Shown here: positions 1-7,839 of the stretch, piece by piece
Numbering within the stretch: position 1 is the stretch's first letter
How the letters are laid out: each line of letters opens with the position of its first letter
Source of the DNA: Caryophanales bacterium UBA5603
GTDB lineage: Bacteria; Bacillota_I; Bacilli_A; Izemoplasmatales; Hujiaoplasmataceae
Direction of reading: 5' to 3'
Assembly (NCBI GenBank): GCA_002424815.1
Contig: DILB01000006.1
Span: 1-32,240 of the forward strand
DNA length: 32,240 nt
Translations under genes and position numbers: made by a program
The notes under the pieces: model-generated
Told to the model about the DNA's origin: nothing
The model's database searches: none
Seen by the model: only the letters and a program-made list of their open reading frames with translations

Positions 1-16
1 TTTCGAACCAGTGAAA

Positions 17-511
17 CTAATTACATGATTTCTTTTTTGAGTTCTGATATATTTCATATTTTACAAGTTTAATACCTGCTTTATGATATGAATCCAGAAA
101 ATTAGGGTCTCTTTTATTTCTATAATGTAATGCGTTTAATTTATCATCTTCATCCTTAGCAATTACTGATACAATTGTGTCTGATAAGACTTTATTCGGA
201 TCAATACCCTTAATTATTTTTGCGACTAAATCCTTAACGATATTGCTATGTTCCCATCTCAATTTTATCCCTTTTCCACAAGTTTTTCTGAATTGACCAT
301 GGTTACATAAATCTAATTCGATTTTTTTAGAATTAGCTTCATCTATTGCTTTTTGCGAAACGTATATACATGGTCTTTCTTCTGTATACTTTCTCAGTAT
401 TTTATCGATGATATATTCTGTCATTCTTTTGTTTGTTGCACCGATATCTCTTGTGTTTATTAATGCCTTTACATAATCTTGTTCACTTATCAATACTCTT
501 CTTGTACTCAT
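17..511 (-). CDS. hypothetical protein, 164 aa
   Basis: I do not recognise this protein. It is basic and soluble, with no signal peptide or membrane segment. The middle carries a Cys/His-containing stretch (CNHGQFRKTCGKG, then EHSN), vaguely suggestive of a nuclease or metal site but not matching a motif I can name. The C-terminus is Lys-rich. The ATG start is supported by an AAGGAAGAG ribosome binding site about 7 bases upstream. It lies in a run of minus-strand accessory genes, but the 284 bp separating it from the next upstream gene suggest its own promoter. The stop codon lies inside the window, so the gene is complete. Confidence 0.6.
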   Translation of the reverse strand: MSTRRVLISEQDYVKALINTRDIGATNKRMTEYIIDKILRKYTEERPCIYVSQKAIDEANSKKIELDLCNHGQFRKTCGKGIKLRWEHSNIVKDLVAKIIKGIDPNKVLSDTIVSVIAKDEDDKLNALHYRNKRDPNFLDSYHKAGIKLVKYEIYQNSKKKSCN

Positions 512-795
512 TATTTTCTCTTCCTTATAAGAAATTTTATTATCGAATTTTCCATACTAACCCAATTTATTCAGTTCAATATCACCCAAGTTATATCCTA
601 CAAGTCTTGTTGCGTTTTTTGAAAATTGCAAGTGTTTCACTCCATTTATCTCTATTTATTTGTTTCTGTCTATTATATCATAATGATCACCAAAAGTGAT
701 GAAGTGCCCTTGATTGATTTGATGAAAAGGATTAACATATTTGATTTTTCATAATCACGAAAACACTTACATGAATAATTCATTATTCCTCTCTT

Positions 796-1128
796 TTACT
801 CAAAAACTGAAAAATAGTGGTCAATTCCAATAACACGATAATCCAGCTTCTTTTGTGCTTCTTCATTTACCCATCTCTGTGCAAGTTTTAATGCAAGTTC
901 CTCTTCCTTTACATAAAATAAGACATGAATGAGTCCAGATCTTTGTGGCGCATTTCTTTGAATAATATCTCCTGTTTCAATATAACCTTTATGTTGAATC
1001 GTCTCATATGTGTTCATATTTGGATAAGCATGATCAACAAGTACCGCAACCTGTTGAGGGATACAATTAGCAGGTCGATATTCCTCTTTATATAGTTGAT
1101 TTCTAATATGATAATGTCGAACGAACAT
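796..1128 (-). CDS. hypothetical protein, 110 aa
   Basis: Small soluble protein of unknown function. It begins MFVRHYHIRNQ and holds a mixed hydrophobic/charged core (GLIHVLFYVKEEELALKLAQRW) compatible with an alpha/beta fold. No signal peptide or transmembrane helix is seen. The ATG is preceded by a strong AAAGGAGAA ribosome binding site at good spacing, so it is likely a real gene despite its size. It sits in the accessory block on the same strand as its neighbours but is separated from both by more than 230 bp, so it is probably transcribed on its own. No function is offered. Confidence 0.55.
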   Translation of the reverse strand: MFVRHYHIRNQLYKEEYRPANCIPQQVAVLVDHAYPNMNTYETIQHKGYIETGDIIQRNAPQRSGLIHVLFYVKEEELALKLAQRWVNEEAQKKLDYRVIGIDHYFSVFE

Positions 1129-1365
1129 GACTATTCTCCTTTATTGGTTTATTTATTATCATAAGGTATACCATAATTACTGTATCTGAACGAGATAAGT
1201 ATAGCATTGATTATTCTTCACATATCGATTTGTAATCGGTCAATTGATTCACTAGGGCAATATGATATTTATGATAAGAATTATATATTTTGTTAATTAT
1301 CCATGATAGGGCATTAATATGCTAAAGCTTGAATAAAATGAAGTTCTTTAGGTTGGTTATTCATA

Positions 1366-2058
1366 CTACACATTCACCTCTAAATTTTTACAATATAGAA
1401 AAATAGAAACAAGTTCTTCAGAAAACTCAGGATTAACACATACACCGATAGTCGGGGTCAGTGACGTCATAAAATGATGACAGATTTCATCGACTATTTC
1501 ACTCATGGCTTGAATGGTTATATTGTTAGGACTAGAGAAATGAAGAATGATACGGTCTACTAGATCTTTGCAATCATCTACTAAAACTAGATTAATGTCT
1601 GTCATTTTATAGACTATTAAAGCTATCCTTCTATTCCAACTTATAAAGTTTATTTCTTGTAATTCAATCAATTGTTCAGATTGTAGGATTTTTCTAATTT
1701 CGGCATTGATGCGCATATTCTCAAAATCATCGGTGCTACGTAGATTTATCACTTCATCAGTCGACCATTTCTGGGGTTGCATGTATTTCCTTTTAGAAAC
1801 GAGTTGTATATTTCCAAACTTGGTTACTTCATATAAATTCAAACCATGCAAGAATAAATCAAGTTTGATATCTTCAAACTGACTTTCATCCGCGAAATTC
1901 CAGGTATCAAACGAACTATATCCAGTATAGTCGTTCTGACTAAATTGCATCACCCAACGAGTCCTTGTATCAAATGTGACCTTATCATAAAAGTATCTTA
2001 AATGTGGTTCAATACATTTTTGATCTTCAATATCTAAATCAGAAAATTTAACTGACAT
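1366..2058 (-). CDS. hypothetical protein, 230 aa
   Basis: Unrecognised soluble acidic protein. It is rich in aromatic and aliphatic residues with no export signal. The C-terminal third (DLVDRIILHFSSPNN onward) looks helical. A GAGGT ribosome binding site lies about 12 bases before the ATG. It is about 96 bp downstream of the 153-aa gene on the same strand and may be co-transcribed with the LRR/Sel1 pair. Genes of this type next to intracellular repeat proteins are sometimes immunity or effector-partner proteins, but nothing in the sequence proves that here. Confidence 0.6.
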   Translation of the reverse strand: MSVKFSDLDIEDQKCIEPHLRYFYDKVTFDTRTRWVMQFSQNDYTGYSSFDTWNFADESQFEDIKLDLFLHGLNLYEVTKFGNIQLVSKRKYMQPQKWSTDEVINLRSTDDFENMRINAEIRKILQSEQLIELQEINFISWNRRIALIVYKMTDINLVLVDDCKDLVDRIILHFSSPNNITIQAMSEIVDEICHHFMTSLTPTIGVCVNPEFSEELVSIFLYCKNLEVNV

Positions 2059-2154
2059 AAGTCTTAATACCTCATTTCGTTAATTTATCAACTTATTATT
2101 TTAATATTAAATAGCCTAGACAGCATTTTGATAACTGAACTACATATCTGATTT

Positions 2155-2616
2155 TTATGTCCTTACCAAAAAGCAATTCAGTATATCTAGAATGTCTCCT
2201 TGAATTACAGTATATTCAACATACAATTCATCTACCAAATCTTTCCCCCAAATCACATTGTCATACATTGTTTGCAAATGAATATACACTTGTTCTAATG
2301 TCCATTGACTATATGAATTAGATGAACCATTAGCGCGTAAATCATTGATTTCTCGTATCGTTTTGTTTTCATATGTATATTGTTTAAGACTTTTGACAAT
2401 ATTAAATATTTTCTTACTTAAGTTCGTGATATCATACCTTATAAACGCTTCTGAACGTCTGTCAAAACCAATAACTTCATGAGGTTGTTTCGAATATACA
2501 ATCTCTAACAATTCATCTCTATCTTTAGCCTTTTTGATCTCTATTAATTGTTTCTCAAAGGGATGAAGTAACTTGCATACATTCATGAAATCTATTGCAT
2601 TTGGTCTTTCTTTCAT
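2155..2616 (-). CDS. hypothetical protein, 153 aa
   Basis: Unrecognised, mostly helical, soluble protein with no signal peptide, starting MKERPNAIDFMNV. It begins only 24 bp after the stop codon of the LRR protein on the same strand, so it is very likely part of the Sel1-LRR transcription unit. An AGAGAG-type ribosome binding site precedes the ATG at a rather long spacing of about 11. The function is unknown. The tight linkage to two protein-interaction repeat proteins is the only functional hint. Confidence 0.6.
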   Translation of the reverse strand: MKERPNAIDFMNVCKLLHPFEKQLIEIKKAKDRDELLEIVYSKQPHEVIGFDRRSEAFIRYDITNLSKKIFNIVKSLKQYTYENKTIREINDLRANGSSNSYSQWTLEQVYIHLQTMYDNVIWGKDLVDELYVEYTVIQGDILDILNCFLVRT

Positions 2617-2640
2617 ATTGGTTTTTCTCTCTTTTAATTT

Positions 2641-3729
2641 TTAATTTATTATCTCAATTTCTGCATTGTCATTACTAACAATCCACCGAGCTTCTTCCAA
2701 TGTCAACTGATGCTGAAAAACTACTTTTTTTAGGTTGGAGGCTCCTTCAAATACTTTTCCTTTGTTTCTTAAAATACTTTTGGGAAACACAACGGATTCA
2801 AGCTTGTTCGAATATTTGAATGCCCCTGGTTGAAAGTCAGTTACTGGTGCCCCTTCGATTTGTTCTGGAATGGTCACATGTGACTCTATATTAGTTTCAT
2901 TATATGATAAAATGCGAATAAGATTCTTAGAAAATTTGATGTATCGTATTCCATTTTGTTCTATCAAATTGAAATCATCAATGATATAGTAATGATCTTT
3001 AGACATTTTTCCTTTGAAAGATATGACGCTTTGTGATTGCTCTGTCCCTTTCAAATACACAACAACTCTATGATTATCTGAAATAATTTGATTTCCCATT
3101 TCATAGCTTTGACTTGCAACAACGAATGTTCTTAAGTTTTCTATATTGGCAAACACTAAATCTTCAACGGTTTTTACATTACTTCCTATCTCTGCGTAAT
3201 TGAGATTCGTTCCATAAAAGGCTTGCGAAGATATGGTAGTTATCAATTCTGTGAAGTCAAAGTGTTTCAGATTATAGCAGTTATAGAACGCCATTCTATT
3301 GATGCTCGTTAATCTCCATGGTGTGTTTATCTCCTTAAGCGCTACGCAGTTATAAAAAGATTTGATCGGTATATTTGTTATTCCTGATGCTAAATGAACG
3401 TATTCTAATCGTATAGCGTCATGACATAGACTTTCACAAATCTCGACTTCGTGCAATGCTACGATTTGTTCAAAATATAGTTCTTTTATGCTCGATGATG
3501 CAAAGCACTCTGCACCAACTTTCTTCACTGTGCTTGGAATAGATACCCAATTTATGTATCGATTACCTTTGAAAACTTGAGGCGCTATTTCAGTTACAAC
3601 ATATTCTTTGTTTTCATAGATAATCTTTCTAGGTATATTTAATTCATTAACTTTATCTATGGTATTACCGACAAGACTTGCTTCATCATTACCAAGTTCA
3701 TAAATCAATGAATCCATTTCAATCTTCAT
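2641..3729 (-). CDS. BspA-type leucine-rich repeat (LRR_5) protein, cytoplasmic
   Basis: The protein is built of BspA/LRR_5-type repeats. It shows recurring units of the form 'L..I...aF..c..L..v..p..v..I...aF', for example IPSTVKKVGAECFASSSIK, IKSFYNCVALKEI, INRMAFYNCYNLKHF, ISSQAFYGTNLNYAEIG, and VTDFQPGAFKYSNKLESV near the C-terminus. Such repeats form a curved solenoid for protein binding. Most family members are secreted surface proteins, but this one has no signal peptide or anchor and is probably cytoplasmic. The start is uncertain: an in-frame TTG at 3738, ATG at 3729 (chosen) and ATG at 3717 are all possible. The last begins one base after the upstream gene's stop, which suggests translational coupling. 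The upstream Sel1 gene ends at 3719. Confidence 0.7.
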   Translation of the reverse strand: MKIEMDSLIYELGNDEASLVGNTIDKVNELNIPRKIIYENKEYVVTEIAPQVFKGNRYINWVSIPSTVKKVGAECFASSSIKELYFEQIVALHEVEICESLCHDAIRLEYVHLASGITNIPIKSFYNCVALKEINTPWRLTSINRMAFYNCYNLKHFDFTELITTISSQAFYGTNLNYAEIGSNVKTVEDLVFANIENLRTFVVASQSYEMGNQIISDNHRVVVYLKGTEQSQSVISFKGKMSKDHYYIIDDFNLIEQNGIRYIKFSKNLIRILSYNETNIESHVTIPEQIEGAPVTDFQPGAFKYSNKLESVVFPKSILRNKGKVFEGASNLKKVVFQHQLTLEEARWIVSNDNAEIEIIN

Positions 3730-4615
3730 CTTCTTCAAGATGTATCACCATTCCTTCTTCATAAGGTTCTGCACTCTCAAACATACTAGTAAAAATATGC
3801 CGAAATGGTAATCCACCTTCAAATGCTTTTTCAAAATAGATTTTATATTTATCTAAATCCGGCTCTTTCATACATATGCCCACAAATGTGAAGAAACTAT
3901 AGGTGAGTGCTGCTAAATGATTTCCGTTGTCAGCAGCTTTTTTTAATGCTTCAATAAGAATTGAATACATAACAAAATTTTTATGGTTATGCCCTATTCC
4001 ATAGTGCAAGAACCAATTATCATCTCCTAATGCGTTCATTGAGTACATTCGAAGGACATCATAAATATAGAATTCTGTAAAATCGATTAATCGCTCAATG
4101 ATTAACTCTTCATCATGCAATGCTTGTATATCTAAAATAGCAAGATCGATTAAAATATTAGGGTCTTTGTCTTTAATAGCTTCTAGAATTTGAATACCTT
4201 CATCGATTTGATTTGAATTAATCAAGCTATATGCATACATAGAAGAACCCGATGTTTCTTTATATTGAACTGCCAATTTCATAATCTCATCAATATCATT
4301 ATGGTAGTCAAACCATGCACTGTCTCGAACATATAATCCAATCGCGCGTTTATCTCCTAATCTAGACGCTTTAAGATAATATTCAAAACCCTTTTCTCTG
4401 TTAGGTTTCTTAAAGTGATGAATATATAAAACGCCTAAATCAGTATAAGCTTCTGTATCTCCCAATTCAATGGCGGCAATCAAATACTGCTCAGCAATTT
4501 TATTGTGATTTGCCATGATGCTCGAGTCACTCCCTATTTTTCGTAGTTCATTACTTTTTTTATACTTTACGAGCATTTCTAAATTGTGAATAAGATCTTC
4601 TTCTTTTTTATTCAT
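3719..4615 (-). CDS. Sel1-like (TPR-related) repeat protein
   Basis: Helical repeat protein of 298 aa. The segment around residues 35-90 reads as Sel1-like units (AEQYLIAAIELGDTEAYTDLG, then GFEYYLKASRLGDKRAIGL), and another unit appears near the C-terminus (LKKAADNGNHLAALTYSF). Sel1 repeats are TPR relatives that act as protein-interaction scaffolds. There is no signal peptide, so a cytoplasmic location is inferred. The ORF begins MNKKEEDL after a purine-rich AAAGG/GGTAGG region. Its 3' end overlaps the start region of the LRR gene, so the two are very probably translationally coupled and their products may act together. Confidence 0.65.
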   Translation of the reverse strand: MNKKEEDLIHNLEMLVKYKKSNELRKIGSDSSIMANHNKIAEQYLIAAIELGDTEAYTDLGVLYIHHFKKPNREKGFEYYLKASRLGDKRAIGLYVRDSAWFDYHNDIDEIMKLAVQYKETSGSSMYAYSLINSNQIDEGIQILEAIKDKDPNILIDLAILDIQALHDEELIIERLIDFTEFYIYDVLRMYSMNALGDDNWFLHYGIGHNHKNFVMYSILIEALKKAADNGNHLAALTYSFFTFVGICMKEPDLDKYKIYFEKAFEGGLPFRHIFTSMFESAEPYEEGMVIHLEEDED

Positions 4616-4726
4616 TTGCCTACCAACCTTTATCTCTATTATTTTTAAATGTTTGTTTTCTTTAAAACTCCTACCACTAGTATATCAATACACAAATTCA
4701 AAGTATCGTTTGTCAAACGAGACAAA

Positions 4727-4761
4727 ATAAAAAGCATCAATATTTTTCAATACTGATGCTT
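4727..4761 (-). terminator. rho-independent terminator of the XRE-domain gene
   Basis: Long inverted repeat (AAGCATCA at 4732-4739 with TGATGCTT at 4754-4761, continuing inward through AATATT/AATACT with a short loop). On the minus strand it is followed by TTTTATTTT. It sits just after the stop codon of the minus-strand gene ending at 4767. Confidence 0.75.
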
Positions 4762-4766
4762 AATTC

Positions 4767-5657
4767 TTATCGGTTATTAATTTCCTTCCATGTTTCTTTT
4801 TGAATAGATTCGGATCCTAATAGTTTTTTACTGTATTGATATCTATCGCTAACATTTTTTGATTCTGGCGTTTTAGATTTTATTTTTAGTAGTTCTAAAT
4901 TTGTGTCAACAATATCAAATTCATTTTCAATAGCTGATAATATAATTCTGTCATATTCTATATATTCTGATAAATGAAACCCAGCTTTATGCATTAATTC
5001 TTGTGCTTCATCCACATTTAATTCTAGTCCGATCGCTAAGGAGATAGCTGTTTCTTTGCTGGGATTATAATTCTTATTGTTTTTCATCAAGTATTTAACA
5101 TCAGATGATATCACACCATTTAAATCTCTGACATCAATACCTTTTTTATCTAGCAGTTCATTAACCCATTGAACAAAATCTACTTTTTCTAAAGTAACTG
5201 GATCAACATATTGATACAACATGAATTCACCATTGTCTTGCTGTAGGTCTTGATTCACATTACTTTGGTTTTTGGTGAATGATTCTCTGTTTTCTATTAT
5301 TTCAGGTTTTCTTTTTTTCTCTATATATTCATCGTTGCAATCATGTTCATTCCACCAATTCGTAATATCTTGCCCCGTTTCCACTTCAGCTTGAGGACAT
5401 ATTTCGTAATTAAGTGAATCAAAAAATTTTAGTTCTTCACATAATAGTAATTCATGCTCATTAGTTGAATCGAATTTTGATACACATTTTTTAGCGAAAT
5501 TTATATACATTTTAAATTTAGTTGTAGGATATAAATCCTCGCTGACAAAATAGCTGATTTCAAAAATAGTCTCATTAATTATGCTCGACTCAACATTATA
5601 AAAATTATTTTTGTAAAACTCCTCTATTTTGGCTTTCACTTCATTATTATCCATCAT
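4767..5657 (-). CDS. protein with C-terminal XRE-like domain (macro-domain-associated type)
   Basis: 296 aa, soluble. The N-terminal half (about 1-110) is unrecognised, and a polar Asn/Gln-rich linker follows (about 115-145). The region about 155-255 (FVQWVNELLDKKGI, then KNNKNYNPSKETAISLAIGLELNVDEAQELMHKAGF, then DRIILSAIENEFDIVDTN) closely resembles a C-terminal XRE-like domain that I know from proteins carrying Appr-1''-p/macro or other effector domains in Firmicutes. In those proteins the consensus is '..PSK.TALALAIALELNLDET..LL..AGY'. No macro domain is seen here, so the N-terminal module is a different, unnamed partner. The ATG start follows a GGGAGAG ribosome binding site. It is monocistronic with its own terminator. 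The molecular role is unknown. Confidence 0.65.
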   Translation of the reverse strand: MMDNNEVKAKIEEFYKNNFYNVESSIINETIFEISYFVSEDLYPTTKFKMYINFAKKCVSKFDSTNEHELLLCEELKFFDSLNYEICPQAEVETGQDITNWWNEHDCNDEYIEKKRKPEIIENRESFTKNQSNVNQDLQQDNGEFMLYQYVDPVTLEKVDFVQWVNELLDKKGIDVRDLNGVISSDVKYLMKNNKNYNPSKETAISLAIGLELNVDEAQELMHKAGFHLSEYIEYDRIILSAIENEFDIVDTNLELLKIKSKTPESKNVSDRYQYSKKLLGSESIQKETWKEINNR

Positions 5658-5971
5658 TTAGAACTCTCCCTGATTAAATATTTTCTTTAATTTTACCACA
5701 TCTACCACGATTACCACGCTAAAAATATGAGATACACCCAAAACTTACGTGTAGATAAGTTAATCTTTTATACAATTATTACAAATCTTAATTGGATTTT
5801 CAAGATGCTTTTTAAAAAACGCTTATTTGTACATAAGTTTCTTGAAAACAGGAGTGTAGACCCTAAATGGCTAAAAGAAGTTATGTCTCGACTTAAAAAA
5901 CTGTTGGCTTTTAAGTTTCTAAAGACGAAAATCGCAATGGTTTTTCACTCATTTAACAGCATAATAAGGCC

Positions 5972-6000
5972 AAAAAAAGCCATTCTCTTGTGTGAGAATG
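5972..6000 (-). terminator. terminator of the gltX-tRNA-Glu unit
   Basis: The stem CATTCTC (5981-5987) pairs with GAGAATG (5994-6000) around a six-base loop. On the minus strand it is followed by GC and seven Ts (As at 5972-5978). It lies 16 bp after the tRNA 3' end. The rest of 5658-5971 has no convincing gene. It contains a small inverted repeat, AACTTA(N8)TAAGTT, near 5743-5762. Confidence 0.8.
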
Positions 6001-6016
6001 ACTACTCGGTTAAGGA

Positions 6017-6092
6017 TGGTGACCCGTACGGGATTCGAACCCGTGAATGTCGCCTTGAGAGGGCGATGAGTTAACCGTTTCTCCAACGGGCC
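6017..6092 (-). tRNA. tRNA-Glu(CUC)
   Basis: On the minus strand a full cloverleaf can be folded. The acceptor GGCCCGT pairs with ACGGGTC (one G:U). The D-arm is GAG/CTC. The anticodon stem is TCGCC/GGCGA around the loop CTCTCAA, giving anticodon CTC at 6057-6059. There is a five-base variable loop and a T-arm CGGG-TTCGAAT-CCCG. The 3' end ACCA is encoded. The anticodon decodes GAG (Glu). It starts 14 bp after the gltX stop codon, so synthetase and tRNA are probably on one transcript ending at the terminator at 5972-6000. Confidence 0.93.
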
Positions 6093-6106
6093 ATGGTACG
6101 ATGTCG

Positions 6107-7759
6107 CTAGAAAATCGACATCGTTTTATTAATTCTTTGTTTAATTCTTTCAATACCCAATATTCTCATGATTTGATAGAAATTAGGTGTATTCTTTCTT
6201 CCTGATATTGAAATTCGTATGATTTCTGCAAAATCACCAATATGACCAAGGAAAGCATCTTTGTTTTTCTTATATTCTTTTACGGTTGGAGCGAAGCCAA
6301 CTTCAGAAGCTAATAACTTAAGATTTTCAAACCATGATTCTTCATCTAGCTCCATTCCTGGGCGCATGAGAAATTGATTTAAAACCATTTTTAGTTGATC
6401 AATTGAAAAAATAGGATTATACGGTAAATCTGTCGTTAAAGCTTTATCAAAATATTCGTCGTACATAAAGTCAATGATTGGAAAGATATCACTGTATTTA
6501 GTGTAGTCTTTTCTAGGTTTTTCACCACCGCGTTCAATGTTTAAAATTGATTTAAAGTAACTAAAGTTTTGGTTAATTAAATTGGCAAAATTCTCATCAT
6601 ACAATTTTGCCCAAGCATATGCTTTCATCGATATCTCTTCAGCGTTCATGGCTCCTAAACGCTCTTTTGAAATAGATTGGACTTTTTCCAAATCGAATAA
6701 TGCTCCATCCAAAGTCATTTTATCAAAGGATAGATTGAAGTCATAAATGTTAGAAATTGGATTTACTAAACGCCATTCTTCAAAATTTGAATTGGCAATC
6801 GTCATTAAATATTCCATGATACCTTCAATAGGATATCCTGCTTCCAAAAAGAATGAAACAGCTGCTTCCGGATCTTTTCGTTTTGATAGTTTTCTTCTTC
6901 TGCCATCTTCTTGTTTCATAATCACCGGCAAGTGTGCATAAAGGGGTCTTTGCCACCCAATTGAATCGAAAAGTTCAATATGAATGGGTAAACTTGAAAG
7001 CCATTCTTCACCGCGAGTGATATGAGTGGTACGCATAAAATGGTCATCAACCAAATGTGCGAAATGATAAGTTGGTAATCCGTCACTTTTCATAATGACG
7101 ATGTCTTGATCATTTTCTGTTAATTCTAATGTCCCACGAATTTCATCATGAATAGTAATTTTTCCGTCATGATGTCCCGATGACTTAAAGCGCATGACAT
7201 AGGGTTCCGCTCTCATGATTTTATCAATCATCTCTTCTACGGATAATCTTCTGCACGTTGCATATTCACCATAATAACCCGGATTGACTTTGATTGATTC
7301 TTGAAAGACGCGCATATCGTTTAACGTTTCATGCGAACAAAAACAAGGATAGGCTTTACCTTGGATAATCATTGATTTAATCACAGTATCATAAAGTTCT
7401 TTACGTTCGCTTTGACGGTAAGGACCATACAGTCCACCCTGTAAAAAACTCTCATCTGGTGTAATGCCAAAAATTGAAAGTTCGTTTAATACCAGGTCTC
7501 CTGTTCCAGTAATTTCTCGTTTTGTGTCCGTGTCCTCTAACCGACAAAAAAAGATGCCATTCGACTGTTTTGCCATGCGCCATGAAATGAGAGAAGCAAA
7601 CAAAGACCCCGTGTGTAGAAATCCGGTTGGAGAAGGGGCAAATCGCGTTACCATCGCATTTTCATCGATATTGCGTAAAGGATATCTGGCTTCTAAATCC
7701 GCAAGTGTCGTCTTGATGTTCGGATAAATTAAATTTGCTAATTCTTCATATTTATTCAT
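6107..7759 (-). CDS. gltX: glutamyl-tRNA synthetase (long clostridial-type GltX)
   Basis: Class I aminoacyl-tRNA synthetase that charges tRNA-Glu with glutamate. The catalytic signatures are clear: RFAPSPTGFLHTGS at residues 39-52 (HIGH variant HTG), LEDTD at about 74-78, and KLSKR at 290-294 (KMSKS). The protein is 550 aa, longer than the usual 480-490, with an N-terminal extension of about 35 residues (LANLIYPNIKTTLADLEARYP) typical of a second GltX type seen in clostridia and relatives. A GAGGTG ribosome binding site precedes the ATG at about 6 bases. A tRNA-Glu(CUC) gene follows on the same strand 14 bp downstream. Whether it charges only tRNA-Glu or also tRNA-Gln (non-discriminating) cannot be read from the sequence. 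Confidence 0.95.
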   Translation of the reverse strand: MNKYEELANLIYPNIKTTLADLEARYPLRNIDENAMVTRFAPSPTGFLHTGSLFASLISWRMAKQSNGIFFCRLEDTDTKREITGTGDLVLNELSIFGITPDESFLQGGLYGPYRQSERKELYDTVIKSMIIQGKAYPCFCSHETLNDMRVFQESIKVNPGYYGEYATCRRLSVEEMIDKIMRAEPYVMRFKSSGHHDGKITIHDEIRGTLELTENDQDIVIMKSDGLPTYHFAHLVDDHFMRTTHITRGEEWLSSLPIHIELFDSIGWQRPLYAHLPVIMKQEDGRRRKLSKRKDPEAAVSFFLEAGYPIEGIMEYLMTIANSNFEEWRLVNPISNIYDFNLSFDKMTLDGALFDLEKVQSISKERLGAMNAEEISMKAYAWAKLYDENFANLINQNFSYFKSILNIERGGEKPRKDYTKYSDIFPIIDFMYDEYFDKALTTDLPYNPIFSIDQLKMVLNQFLMRPGMELDEESWFENLKLLASEVGFAPTVKEYKKNKDAFLGHIGDFAEIIRISISGRKNTPNFYQIMRILGIERIKQRINKTMSIF

Positions 7760-7839
7760 TAAATCACCTCAAAAACTGATAGTCATATGATATCATAAAA
7801 AGATTTCTTATTCCACTGAAATCGAAGATGGAAAAGTAA

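Noticed and set aside
433..699. Plus-strand 88-codon hydrophobic frame
   Set aside because: It overlaps the well-supported minus-strand gene start and ribosome binding site at 511-530. The product is low-complexity Leu/Phe/Tyr from AT-rich DNA.
1..5700. Prophage, insertion sequence or CRISPR array in the accessory block
   Set aside because: No transposase, integrase, terminal inverted repeats, phage structural genes or spaced direct repeats could be seen.
5727..6074. Plus-strand reading frame of 115 codons
   Set aside because: It runs through the terminator and most of the tRNA-Glu(CUC) on the other strand, has no ribosome binding site, and its C-terminal residues are a translation of tRNA sequence.
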